Source: an uncultured Thermoanaerobacterales bacterium
Lineage (GTDB): Bacteria > Bacillota > Clostridia > Christensenellales > UBA1242
DNA: 13,377 nucleotides
Reading direction: 5' to 3'
NCBI GenBank assembly: GCA_949840475.1
Contig: CATKXA010000017.1
Span: forward strand, 1-13,377
Shown here: in pieces, positions 8,007-13,377 of the stretch
Layout of the letters: every line of letters starts with the position of its first letter
Numbering within the stretch: position 1 is the stretch's first letter
Made by a program: the position numbers and the translations under genes
Notes under the pieces: model-generated
What the model was told of the DNA's origin: nothing
Database searches by the model: none
Seen by the model: only the letters and a program-made list of their open reading frames with translations

Positions 8007-8909
8007 TTAAATAAAGAGTGCAAATAGCACATAAACAAGTGTACCTGTAAACATCAATCCGTCAACTCTATCCATAAAGCCGCCATGACCAGGGAAGATT
8101 GAGCCGAAGTCCTTAATACCAACTTTACGCTTGTACGCTGATGAAACCAAATCTCCAAATTGCGTCAAGAATGTGCCAAGTAGTCCAAGCAATACAAATA
8201 GCAATACAGTATTCGTTGTAGACAAATTAGCAAACACATTTCCTAGCAAGCCAAAGTGAACAAAAGCTAGATAAGATAGTCCACAAGCTACTATTCCACC
8301 TATCGCTCCAAACACCATTCCAGCAACACTCTTGTTTGGGGAAATTTCTGGACATAGTTTAACGCCTTTAATCAAAGTACCAAATAGATATGCAAAGACG
8401 TCTGTAAACATTGAAATAGCAAATGTCATTATTATTCCCACATATCCAATATTTAGACCAAAATGATTGATACCAAGCATAAAGCCTAAAAGCGTTGTTG
8501 GGTATAGTAAAATTTGCATTGTATCTTTTGTTTCATTAAGCAAGCTACTATTCAACTCTTTTTCGTCTGAAATTTGCTCGCCATGCTTTCTTTTAATAGC
8601 ATTTGTTGCAAGCTCTTTTGCTACTAAAAATAAGAATATTGCTAAAATGCTTAAAAGTTGTAACAATAGCGTCATTTCAATAGTTTTAGAAAAAACATAA
8701 ATACAAACTAAAATTGCGGGATATATAAACAAGCTTACTTTACAAACTTTTTTGTTTGAAAATTTACAAGTGAGTGCCATTTCTACAATAGAACCATACA
8801 TCAATACAGCTATAAATCCATCAAAAAAATATGGAGAAACTTGCCTAAGTGCTATAAACCCAGCCGTTAGCAAAAGTATAACCAAGCCTGTAATAGTGCG
8901 TTTTAACAT
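8007..8909 (-). CDS. cdsA: Phosphatidate cytidylyltransferase (CDP-diglyceride synthase)
   Basis: A 300-residue integral membrane enzyme that converts phosphatidic acid and CTP to CDP-diacylglycerol, the precursor of phosphatidylglycerol and related lipids. The C-terminal signature is complete: S257-A-Y-K-R261, then KDFGSIFPGHGGFMDRVD, with H275-G-G and the D280-R-x-D283 metal/CTP-binding residues. The rest consists of about eight hydrophobic segments. The N-terminal third is slightly enlarged by a charged loop (KRKHGEQISDEKELNSSLL). The ATG follows AGGGGA. It lies 35 bases after uppS and 17 before rseP, which agrees with the usual envelope gene order. Confidence 0.97.
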   Translation of the reverse strand: MLKRTITGLVILLLTAGFIALRQVSPYFFDGFIAVLMYGSIVEMALTCKFSNKKVCKVSLFIYPAILVCIYVFSKTIEMTLLLQLLSILAIFLFLVAKELATNAIKRKHGEQISDEKELNSSLLNETKDTMQILLYPTTLLGFMLGINHFGLNIGYVGIIMTFAISMFTDVFAYLFGTLIKGVKLCPEISPNKSVAGMVFGAIGGIVACGLSYLAFVHFGLLGNVFANLSTTNTVLLFVLLGLLGTFLTQFGDLVSSAYKRKVGIKDFGSIFPGHGGFMDRVDGLMFTGTLVYVLFALFI

Positions 8910-8944
8910 GTTTTTATCCCCTTTTGTGCGTTGTTTTGCGTTTT

Positions 8945-9664
8945 TTAGATTTTTCCAAATCTACGTTTTCTTTTTTGGTATGCCTCTATACATTCATCAA
9001 CTACCTTAGCATCAAAGTCCGGCCAGAACTTGTCTGGGAAATAGAACTCTGAGTATGCCGCTTGGTAAAGCATAAAGTTAGAAAGCCTTTGCTCGCCACT
9101 TGCTCTAACAATCAAGTCTGGGTCAGGTAGCCCTGCGGTGTATAAATACTTTTCAAAGGTTGACTCGTCAACCACTTTAACGCCGTCTTTAATTAAATTA
9201 TTGACAGCAGAAATTATTTCATGCCTTGAACCATAAGCAAATCCAAAGTTTAGAACGCATTTTTTACAATCTGCAGTATCTTGTATTGTTTTTTGAATTT
9301 GCTCCGCAATATCACTTGGAAGCATACTAGCATCTCCCATGAGTCTAAACTTACAATCTCTTTTGATAAGTGAATCAGACAAATCCTTCTTGGCTCTTAA
9401 TAAATTGAAAATATATTCAACCTCTTCTTTTGGTCTGTTAAAGTTTTCTGTAGAAAAACAATATAATGATACAGTTTGTACTCCACGTTCTAAGCACCTA
9501 TCTAATACTTTTTTAATTGTTTCTTTTCCTGCTTTATGCCCTTCAAATCTAGGTAGCCCTCTTTCATTTGCCCACCTACCATTTCCGTCAGCAATAAAGG
9601 CAATGTGTTTTGGAACAATATCACTAACTTGTTCTTTTGCTTTTTTGCGTTTAAACCATGCCAT
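8945..9664 (-). CDS. uppS: Undecaprenyl diphosphate synthase (isoprenyl transferase)
   Basis: A 239-residue cis-prenyltransferase that elongates farnesyl diphosphate with isopentenyl diphosphate to make the C55 carrier for peptidoglycan and other wall polymers. Catalytic D26 lies in ADGNGRWA (25-32). Further family marks are GHKAG, the FSTENFNRPKEEV loop and the C-terminal RASGEQRLSNFMLYQ with the EFYFPDKFWPDF segment. Two substitutions are visible: A25 where most members have M before DGN, and A where most have T in RTSGEQR. The length is normal. The ATG is two bases after the stop of the 69-aa protein, with AGAGG upstream. No isoprenoid-precursor gene (dxr, ispG) accompanies it in this window. 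Confidence 0.97.
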   Translation of the reverse strand: MAWFKRKKAKEQVSDIVPKHIAFIADGNGRWANERGLPRFEGHKAGKETIKKVLDRCLERGVQTVSLYCFSTENFNRPKEEVEYIFNLLRAKKDLSDSLIKRDCKFRLMGDASMLPSDIAEQIQKTIQDTADCKKCVLNFGFAYGSRHEIISAVNNLIKDGVKVVDESTFEKYLYTAGLPDPDLIVRASGEQRLSNFMLYQAAYSEFYFPDKFWPDFDAKVVDECIEAYQKRKRRFGKI

Positions 9665-9666
9665 AA

Positions 9667-9876
9667 TTAAACCTCTTTGTTTATTAGAAAATCTCCAACA
9701 ACTAATTCAACTTGCTTTTCGCTTAAAAGTTTCGCACGAACAACAAGCTTAGTATCTGTTTGTGTCTTTGGTTTATCAAAACAAACTATTTTAATAGTGT
9801 ACCCTGCCGCTTCCAGTATATTTTTTACATTTTCTACAGGTTCAGCAATATACTCTTCAAATCTTAGTTCTTTCAC
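9667..9876 (-). CDS. Uncharacterised 69-residue protein between frr and uppS
   Basis: I do not recognise this protein. It starts with GTG one base after the frr stop and ends two bases before uppS, so it is very likely a real, coupled operon member. It has no signal peptide, membrane segment or cysteine cluster. An N-terminal helical stretch (EEYIAEPVENVKNILEAAGY) is followed by alternating beta-like strands (TIKIVCFDKP, TKLVVRAKLL, KQVELVVGDFLI), which suggests a small alpha/beta fold. The spacing 'ENVKNILEAAGYTIKI' with later 'VVRAKLL' recalls PASTA-like or other small sensor folds, but this is too weak to claim. The SD-like AGG is embedded in the end of frr. Neighbours in ribosome recycling and lipid-carrier synthesis do not reveal a function. 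Confidence 0.8.
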   Translation of the reverse strand: MKELRFEEYIAEPVENVKNILEAAGYTIKIVCFDKPKTQTDTKLVVRAKLLSEKQVELVVGDFLINKEV

Positions 9877-9877
9877 T

Positions 9878-10453
9878 TTAAACCTGCATTATATCTTTTT
9901 CTTTTTCTTGCATAAGTGCATCAATCTTGTCACAGACTTGGTCAAGTGACTTTTGAACATCTTTTTCATAAGACGCTAAATCATCTTCGCCAATCGCACC
10001 ATCTTTTTTAAGTTTACGAAGTGCTTCAATAGCATCACGCCTTGCGTTGCGGCAAACTACCTTAGTGTCTTCAGCAATTTTACGTGTACCTTTAACAAGT
10101 TCTCTTCTTCTATCCTCAGTTAGTGCAGGGAAAGTTAGTCTAATAACTCTTCCGTCATCAGAAGGTGTTAAACCAATGTCAGAAGCTAAAATTGCTTTTG
10201 ATATTGCCTTAACCAAAGAAGTATCCCATGGAGAAATGACAAGCATTCTTGCATCTTGAACAGATATGTTGCTCACATGCATAAGTGGCGTAGGTGTGCC
10301 ATAATAATCCACCAAAACTTTATCAAGAATATGAGGATTAGCTCTGCCTGCTCTGATTGCCAAAAACTCACTCTTTAAATGAGCAATAGCCTTTTCTCCC
10401 TTATCTTCAAAATCTAAAAATATTTCATCAATAATTTGACTGTCTTCTAGCAT
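9878..10453 (-). CDS. frr: Ribosome recycling factor
   Basis: A 191-residue RRF that with EF-G splits the post-termination ribosome. It shows the family pattern: a long helical bundle, the RAGRANPHILDKVLVDYYGTPTPL segment (residues 33-57), a beta-rich domain II with ISPWDTSLVKAISKAILASDIGLTPSDDGRVIRLTFPALTEDRRREL, then a helical domain with basic residues. The length is close to the ~185 typical. The ATG has AAGGAG five to six bases upstream. It is the first gene after a promoter and terminator-bounded region. The usual upstream partner pyrH is not next to it. The gene sits one base before the 69-aa protein, then uppS. Confidence 0.98.
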   Translation of the reverse strand: MLEDSQIIDEIFLDFEDKGEKAIAHLKSEFLAIRAGRANPHILDKVLVDYYGTPTPLMHVSNISVQDARMLVISPWDTSLVKAISKAILASDIGLTPSDDGRVIRLTFPALTEDRRRELVKGTRKIAEDTKVVCRNARRDAIEALRKLKKDGAIGEDDLASYEKDVQKSLDQVCDKIDALMQEKEKDIMQV

Positions 10454-10482
10454 AAAAATCTCCTTAAAATAATCTAATTATT

Positions 10483-10511
10483 ATTTTACTAGATTTGAAG
10501 CTTTATAGCAA
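10483..10511 (-). promoter_or_regulatory. Promoter of the frr-uppS-cdsA-rseP operon
   Basis: On the minus strand, TTGCTA (10506-10511) is 17 bases from TAAAAT (10483-10488), a good match to the sigma-70 type consensus. It lies about 30 bases from frr, just after a terminator, so it should give a short leader of about 20-25 bases. No other gene sits between it and frr. Confidence 0.65.
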
Positions 10512-10581
10512 TCAATTTAAGTAAATTCCCCTATATCTTTATGTATAATAAGAATTATATTACAATTTCCTCAAAGTTATG

Positions 10582-10606
10582 AAAAAAGAGCAACCAATTT
10601 GCTCTT
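10582..10606 (-). terminator. Rho-independent terminator upstream of frr promoter
   Basis: An eight-pair stem (10586-10593 with 10599-10606) with a five-base loop is followed on the minus strand by a run of six T residues (10582-10587). It stops any transcript coming from tsf or from the repeat region before the frr promoter. Confidence 0.8.
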
Positions 10607-10721
10607 ATTCCACCTCATCTTCCAAGCCCCAACTCCTCGTCCCCCAGCCCGTGAGCTTAACTGTGGGTCTTCTTAATCTTTTCGTTTATCGTCAAGTAGT
10701 TTACTCGCTTGCGAGAACGGA

Positions 10722-10938
10722 TTAGTTTGTATTCTAAGCGAGGCAACAAAAAAATTCCAGGCACGATTTTACTTAGCATAAATGAGTGTGCGGATTTTTT
10801 ATAGAAACAACGCAATATTGATTTTGACTAATCGGGCTTAGTTGGTACTTATAACAAGGCTCGAATAAAAAAACACGACACGGGGTATATTTTCATATTC
10901 CCCTGTCGTGTTTTTTATTCAGCAAACGCAGTTAGAAG
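10722..10938. repeat. Direct repeat copy 1 (~217 bp unit)
   Basis: This segment recurs almost unchanged 245-247 bases downstream. The core from 10757 to 10938 (182 bp) differs from copy 2 by about three substitutions and one single-base insertion. It contains a bidirectional terminator hairpin and the sequence TAATCGGGCTTA (10829-10840), whose inverse partner is missing on its right side, so copy 1 cannot fold the full outer stem that copy 2 can. Confidence 0.9.
10864..10919. terminator. Bidirectional terminator hairpin in repeat copy 1
   Basis: A near-perfect stem of about 20 pairs: 10864-10885 with 10900-10919 and one unpaired C. A-rich and T-rich ends give a run of T on both strands (TTTTTTTATT on minus). 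It would stop transcription from tsf and from anything on the plus strand. Confidence 0.85.
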
Positions 10939-10966
10939 CGTCAATCAATTCGACTGCTAGAGCGGG

Positions 10967-11185
10967 TTAGTTTGTATTCAGAGCTAGGAAACAAAAATAA
11001 TACCAGGCACGATTTTACTTAGCATAAATGAGTGTGCGGATTTTTTTATAGAAATAACGCAATATTGATTTTGACTAATCGGGCTTAGTTGGTACTTATA
11101 ACAAGGCTCGAATAAAAAAACACGGCACGGGGTATATTTACATATTCCCCTGTCGTGTTTTTTATTCAGCAAACGCAGTTAGAAG
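10967..11185. repeat. Direct repeat copy 2 (~219 bp unit)
   Basis: This is the partner of copy 1, beginning with the same TTAGTTTGTATTC and ending with GTTAGAAG. The first 35 bases are less alike than the core. The unit sits between copy 1 and the tsf stop. Its right flank continues into the outer arm of a large inverted repeat, which copy 1 lacks. Confidence 0.9.
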
Positions 11186-11205
11186 TGCCAAATAAGCCCG
11201 ATTAG
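11075..11205. repeat. Long imperfect inverted repeat spanning the tsf end
   Basis: The outer arm CTAATCGGGCTTA (11075-11087) matches the inverse TAAGCCCGATTAG (11193-11205) exactly. Pairing continues inward through an imperfect region (TTGGTACTTATAAC against the reverse complement of GTTAGAAGTGCCAA) to the terminator stem, giving arms of roughly 60 bases. The right outer arm includes the tsf stop codon (11202-11204). Confidence 0.8.
11111..11166. terminator. Bidirectional terminator hairpin downstream of tsf (repeat copy 2)
   Basis: Same hairpin as in copy 1, with arms 11111-11132 and 11147-11166. One pair differs (G instead of A on the plus strand), giving a wobble in one RNA and a mismatch in the other. 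It begins about 35 bases after the tsf stop and is the likely transcription end of rpsB-tsf. Confidence 0.85.
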
Positions 11206-11855
11206 AGTCCTGAGGCTTGCTTCTTAACTTCCTCCACAAAATCATCCTTTCTCTTCTCTAGACCTTCGCCCATTTGGAACCTAACAAATCTGCGAATAGA
11301 AATCTTTTCACCGATTTTGTTAATAGCGTCATTAATAAGTTGAGAAACTGTTTTTGAAGGATCTTTAACGTATTCTTGTTCTAACAAGCATACTTCTTTG
11401 TAGAATTTTTTAATTCTACCTTCAACCATTTTGTCAACAACGGCAGCTGGTTTACCCTCGTTAAGAGCTTGAGCTTTAAGTATCTCTTTCTCTTTTTCTA
11501 ATACTGAAGTATCAACCTCAGCAGTTGTTACATACTTAGGGTTAGCTGCTGCAATATGAATTGCAATATTGTGACCTAGTTCTTGGAAAGCAGGGCTCTT
11601 TGCAACGAAGTCTGTTTCACAGTTTACTTCAAGCAAAACACCGATAGTACCATTCATGTGAATGTATGAGAATACTGCACCTTCTGCAGCAATTCTAGCT
11701 GCACGCTTAGCAGCAGCAGCAATACCTTTTTCACGTAAATAGTCTATTGCTTTTTCCATGTTGCCATCGCATTCTTGCAAAGCTTTTTTGCAATCAAGCA
11801 TGCCAACACCAGTCTTTTCTCTTAGGTCTACAACGTCTTTAGCTGTAAATGCCAT
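11202..11855 (-). CDS. tsf: Elongation factor Ts
   Basis: A 217-residue guanine-nucleotide exchange factor for EF-Tu. The N-terminal UBA-like domain (residues ~1-50) has VVDLREKTGVGMLDCKKALQECDGNMEKAIDYLREKG, and the core contains TDFVAKSPAFQELGHNIAIHIAAANP. It belongs to the short class, with a single core subdomain of roughly 200-220 residues instead of the ~290-300 seen in many bacteria, so the length need not mean truncation. ATG with AAAGGAG upstream. It follows rpsB by 19 bases and shares its promoter and leader. Its stop lies inside an inverted repeat, and the next terminator follows within about 35 bases. The canonical next gene, pyrH, is missing. Confidence 0.97.
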   Translation of the reverse strand: MAFTAKDVVDLREKTGVGMLDCKKALQECDGNMEKAIDYLREKGIAAAAKRAARIAAEGAVFSYIHMNGTIGVLLEVNCETDFVAKSPAFQELGHNIAIHIAAANPKYVTTAEVDTSVLEKEKEILKAQALNEGKPAAVVDKMVEGRIKKFYKEVCLLEQEYVKDPSKTVSQLINDAINKIGEKISIRRFVRFQMGEGLEKRKDDFVEEVKKQASGL

Positions 11856-11874
11856 AATTTTCTCCTTTATAATC

Positions 11875-12675
11875 CTAATTTTTAGCTTCTTGGTTTTCTA
11901 CTGAAGTTTCAGCTGCAGTTTCTGTAGCTTCTTCTTTAGACTCTTCAGCCTTTAAAGCTGCTTCAGCTTCTTTACGCTTAGCCAAACCTTCTTCGCCCTC
12001 ACGAGCCTCGATAACAGCATCAGCCATTGCACCAGCAATAAGTTTTACTGCACGGATAGCGTCATCGTTACCAGGGATAACGTAATCTACGTCATCAGGG
12101 TCACAGTTTGTGTCTACCAAGCCAACAATAGGAATATTTAAAGCACGAGCTTCACGAACAGCAATATATTCTTTTTTAGGGTCAACAACGAATAGAACGC
12201 CTGGAAGTGTACGCATTTCTTTGATACCACCAAGGTTCTCTTCTAGCTTATCGCGTTCAGCTTTAAGCTTCATAACCTCTTTTTTAGTAAGGAAATCAAA
12301 CTCGCCTGATTTTTCCATTTGGTTGATACGATTTAGTCTATCAACTCTAGCACGGATAGTCTTGAAGTTTGTTAACGTTCCTCCTAACCAACGGTTGCCC
12401 ATGTAGAACATATCACAACGCTTAGCTTCTTCAATAACGGCATCTTTAGCTTGCTTTTTTGTACCAACAAAAAGCACATTCTTACCAGAAGAAACGATGT
12501 CTTTAATAAAAGCATAAGCTTCATCAATAAGACCAACAGTTGTTTCTAGGTCAAGAATATAAATATCGTTACGAGAAGTGTAGATGTACTTTTTCATTTT
12601 TGGATTCCACTTACGAGTAGGATGACCAAAATGTACTCCAGCTTCTAGCAGTTGTTTCATAGATACTACTGACAT
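11875..12675 (-). CDS. rpsB: 30S ribosomal protein S2
   Basis: A 266-residue small-subunit protein. The start is taken at the ATG giving MSVVSMKQLLEAGVHFGH because AAGGAGG lies eight bases upstream. An in-frame ATG 13 codons earlier would place that ribosome binding site inside the coding region and add a tail absent from S2. Features are GVHFGHPTRKWNPKM, FVGTKKQA, NRWLGGTLTN, a coiled-coil stretch and PGVLFVVDPKKEYIAVREA, then DTNCDPD and IPGNDDA. The C-terminal tail is rich in E, A and K, as in many Firmicutes. It is the first gene after its promoter and a structured leader. In several bacteria S2 represses its own synthesis through such a leader; the sequence here allows, but does not prove, the same. 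Confidence 0.98.
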   Translation of the reverse strand: MSVVSMKQLLEAGVHFGHPTRKWNPKMKKYIYTSRNDIYILDLETTVGLIDEAYAFIKDIVSSGKNVLFVGTKKQAKDAVIEEAKRCDMFYMGNRWLGGTLTNFKTIRARVDRLNRINQMEKSGEFDFLTKKEVMKLKAERDKLEENLGGIKEMRTLPGVLFVVDPKKEYIAVREARALNIPIVGLVDTNCDPDDVDYVIPGNDDAIRAVKLIAGAMADAVIEAREGEEGLAKRKEAEAALKAEESKEEATETAAETSVENQEAKN

Positions 12676-12772
12676 ATGTTTTTCCTCCTTGTTTATTTCC
12701 TCCCCACGCATCAACTATTTTGGAAACAAACGTAAGTTTGCAACAGCCAAAATATCCACGCGGGTGCGTGAT
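12676..12772 (-). promoter_or_regulatory. Structured leader of rpsB-tsf
   Basis: From the predicted start near 12772 the RNA can form a five-pair hairpin with a four-base loop (12757-12770). A longer hairpin follows, with outer arms 12747-12754 and 12716-12723 (8 bp) and an inner five-pair stem (12727-12740). The 5' strand CACGCA of hairpin 1 can also pair with TGCGTG (12705-12710) just ahead of a GGGGAGG stretch and the true AAGGAGG. These mutually exclusive pairings are typical of autogenously controlled ribosomal protein leaders; E. coli rpsB-tsf is known to be controlled by S2. Confidence 0.55.
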
Positions 12773-12778
12773 AAAGAA

Positions 12779-12807
12779 AATATAACACACATTTAAATAA
12801 ATTGCAA
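12779..12807 (-). promoter_or_regulatory. Promoter of rpsB-tsf
   Basis: On the minus strand, TTGCAA (12802-12807) lies 17 bases before TATATT (12779-12784), with TGT just upstream of the -10 as an extended -10 element. It sits right after the terminator of the DUF1292 gene. The 12 bases around the -35 are identical to those of the rimP promoter. Confidence 0.8.
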
Positions 12808-12818
12808 GTAATTATACC

Positions 12819-12848
12819 AAAAAAAAGAGCACGATAAAAATCATGCTC
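12819..12848 (-). terminator. Rho-independent terminator of the DUF1292 gene
   Basis: A nine-pair stem (12827-12835 with 12840-12848, one G-U pair) is followed on the minus strand by eight T residues. It lies about 30 bases after the gene stop and directly ahead of the rpsB promoter. Confidence 0.9.
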
Positions 12849-12876
12849 AAACTTTGCTTAATTAAACTATAACAGA

Positions 12877-13230
12877 CTAGTTGTCTGAACCGTTACCTTC
12901 AGCTTCATCAAGTAGTTTATTATATTCATCAAAAACAGCATCAATAATAGTATCATCAAGTTCGATTTCAAACTTATCTTGACCGTCTTTACCTCTGGAT
13001 ACTTTGAAAACCAAAGCTTCGTCTTCGTCCATACCATCAAGTAGTTCAACTGGTTGCAAGATTGCATAGAAATTGCCTCTATAAGCAATACCTGCGATTT
13101 CAATGAAATCAACTTCTTCGCCTTCTGCAGTCATTAAAGTTATAACATCATCATCGTCATTTTGCATATGGTCGATAGAATCAGGAATACCTTCCGCACC
13201 AAATTTCTTCTCTTCTTCTTTGTTTGCCAT
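12877..13230 (-). CDS. DUF1292 (YrzB-like) acidic protein
   Basis: A 117-residue, strongly acidic protein. Residues ~26-105 fit the DUF1292 pattern seen in Firmicutes: DDVITLMTAEGEEVDFIEIAGIAYRGNFYAILQPVE, then ALVFKVSR and a C-terminal FDEYNKLLDEAEG helix. The function of the family is unknown. In Bacillus and many Clostridia members lie near ruvX/yrrK genes, whereas here it stands alone ahead of rpsB. The ATG has no clear Shine-Dalgarno sequence (CAGAATAAA upstream), and in-frame stops block an earlier start, so translation may rely on weak or A-rich initiation. A terminator closes it. Confidence 0.88.
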   Translation of the reverse strand: MANKEEEKKFGAEGIPDSIDHMQNDDDDVITLMTAEGEEVDFIEIAGIAYRGNFYAILQPVELLDGMDEDEALVFKVSRGKDGQDKFEIELDDTIIDAVFDEYNKLLDEAEGNGSDN

Positions 13231-13377
13231 TTTATTCTGATTATTTGCTGTTTGAAATATTTTTACTATCTTAGCGACAAATTCTTAAAATAAGTTCGAT
13301 GACACTTTCAGTATTGTTGGCTTTAAGTAAGCAGACACTCGGTTTTTTTATTTACTTATGTTTGATTATAATTTTTT
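13231..13377 (-). promoter_or_regulatory. Upstream region of the DUF1292 gene, possible promoter at the window edge
   Basis: There are no open frames here on the minus strand. A perfect TATAAT (13365-13370, minus) could be a -10 box, but its -35 would fall outside the window. A short AAGTAA/TTACTT inverted pair lies in the presumed leader. Nothing else recognisable is seen. Confidence 0.35.

Larger units (their letters stand above)
10454..11201. other. Intergenic region with duplicated hairpin units at the expected pyrH site
   Basis: About 750 bases without a convincing gene. Reading from tsf to frr it holds a long inverted repeat next to the tsf stop, two copies of a ~217-bp unit with one bidirectional terminator each, a short hairpin at 10704-10715, a G-rich (minus strand) patch at 10620-10650, one more terminator and the frr promoter. 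No tRNA or rRNA is seen. The usual pyrH gene is absent from this interval. Confidence 0.85.

Noticed and set aside
10653..10662. AGTTAAGCTC (minus), a short motif also found in 5S rRNA
   Set aside because: The surrounding sequence lacks the other conserved 5S segments, so it is probably coincidence.
10579..10725. Plus-strand ORF of 48 codons (starts MKKEQPICSYS) running through the terminator and G-rich patch into repeat copy 1
   Set aside because: No ribosome binding site, it overlaps a terminator stem, and I see no recognisable family pattern; likely a chance frame.
10984..11172. Minus-strand 62-codon ORF inside repeat copy 2
   Set aside because: It lies across the terminator hairpin and copy 1 does not clearly preserve it as a matching reading frame.
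12676..12714. Longer rpsB start, 13 codons upstream
   Set aside because: It would place the strong AAGGAGG inside the coding region and add residues absent from S2; the downstream ATG has correct spacing.

Overview
All recognisable genes lie on the minus strand, so the window reads from right to left (13,377 to 1). Base composition is low-GC. Several genes start with GTG or TTG behind AGGAGG-type ribosome binding sites. The rpsB-tsf, frr-uppS-cdsA-rseP and polC-rimP-nusA-ylxR-ylxQ-infB-rbfA order is the classic Firmicutes/Clostridia translation and envelope cluster. A low-GC, Gram-positive, Clostridia-like bacterium is the best guess, possibly an uncultured lineage because several usual members of the cluster are missing. 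Species cannot be named from this sequence alone.

Layout in transcription order. (1) 13,377-12,877: a DUF1292 (YrzB-like) acidic protein, closed by a strong terminator. (2) 12,807-11,202: a clean promoter, a structured leader, rpsB (S2) and tsf (EF-Ts). (3) 11,201-10,454: about 750 bp without a convincing gene. It holds two near-identical copies of a ~217-bp unit, each with a bidirectional terminator hairpin, then a G-rich (minus strand) patch and a third terminator. The UMP kinase gene pyrH normally sits here and is absent. (4) 10,511-5,097: a promoter and a tight operon of frr (ribosome recycling), a 69-aa protein of unknown function, uppS, cdsA, rseP and a short PolC-like protein. dxr and ispG, usually found among these genes, are absent. 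(5) 5,072-3: a second clean promoter, a hairpin leader and rimP, nusA, ylxR (rnpM), ylxQ, infB and rbfA, with overlapping or closely spaced ends that suggest translational coupling.

The genes serve ribosome assembly (rimP, rbfA, S2), translation initiation, elongation and recycling (IF2, EF-Ts, RRF), transcription elongation and antitermination (NusA), lipid-carrier and phospholipid synthesis (UppS, CdsA) and regulated membrane proteolysis (RseP).

The main oddity is the polC locus. The protein keeps the PolC N-terminal region, OB fold and a complete DEDDh proofreading exonuclease, but has no PHP domain and no polymerase. Other points of note are the duplicated hairpin element at the pyrH site, a rimP leader whose hairpin arm is also complementary to the rimP start codon region, an rpsB leader with competing pairings, and a 12-base sequence shared by the rimP and rpsB promoters.
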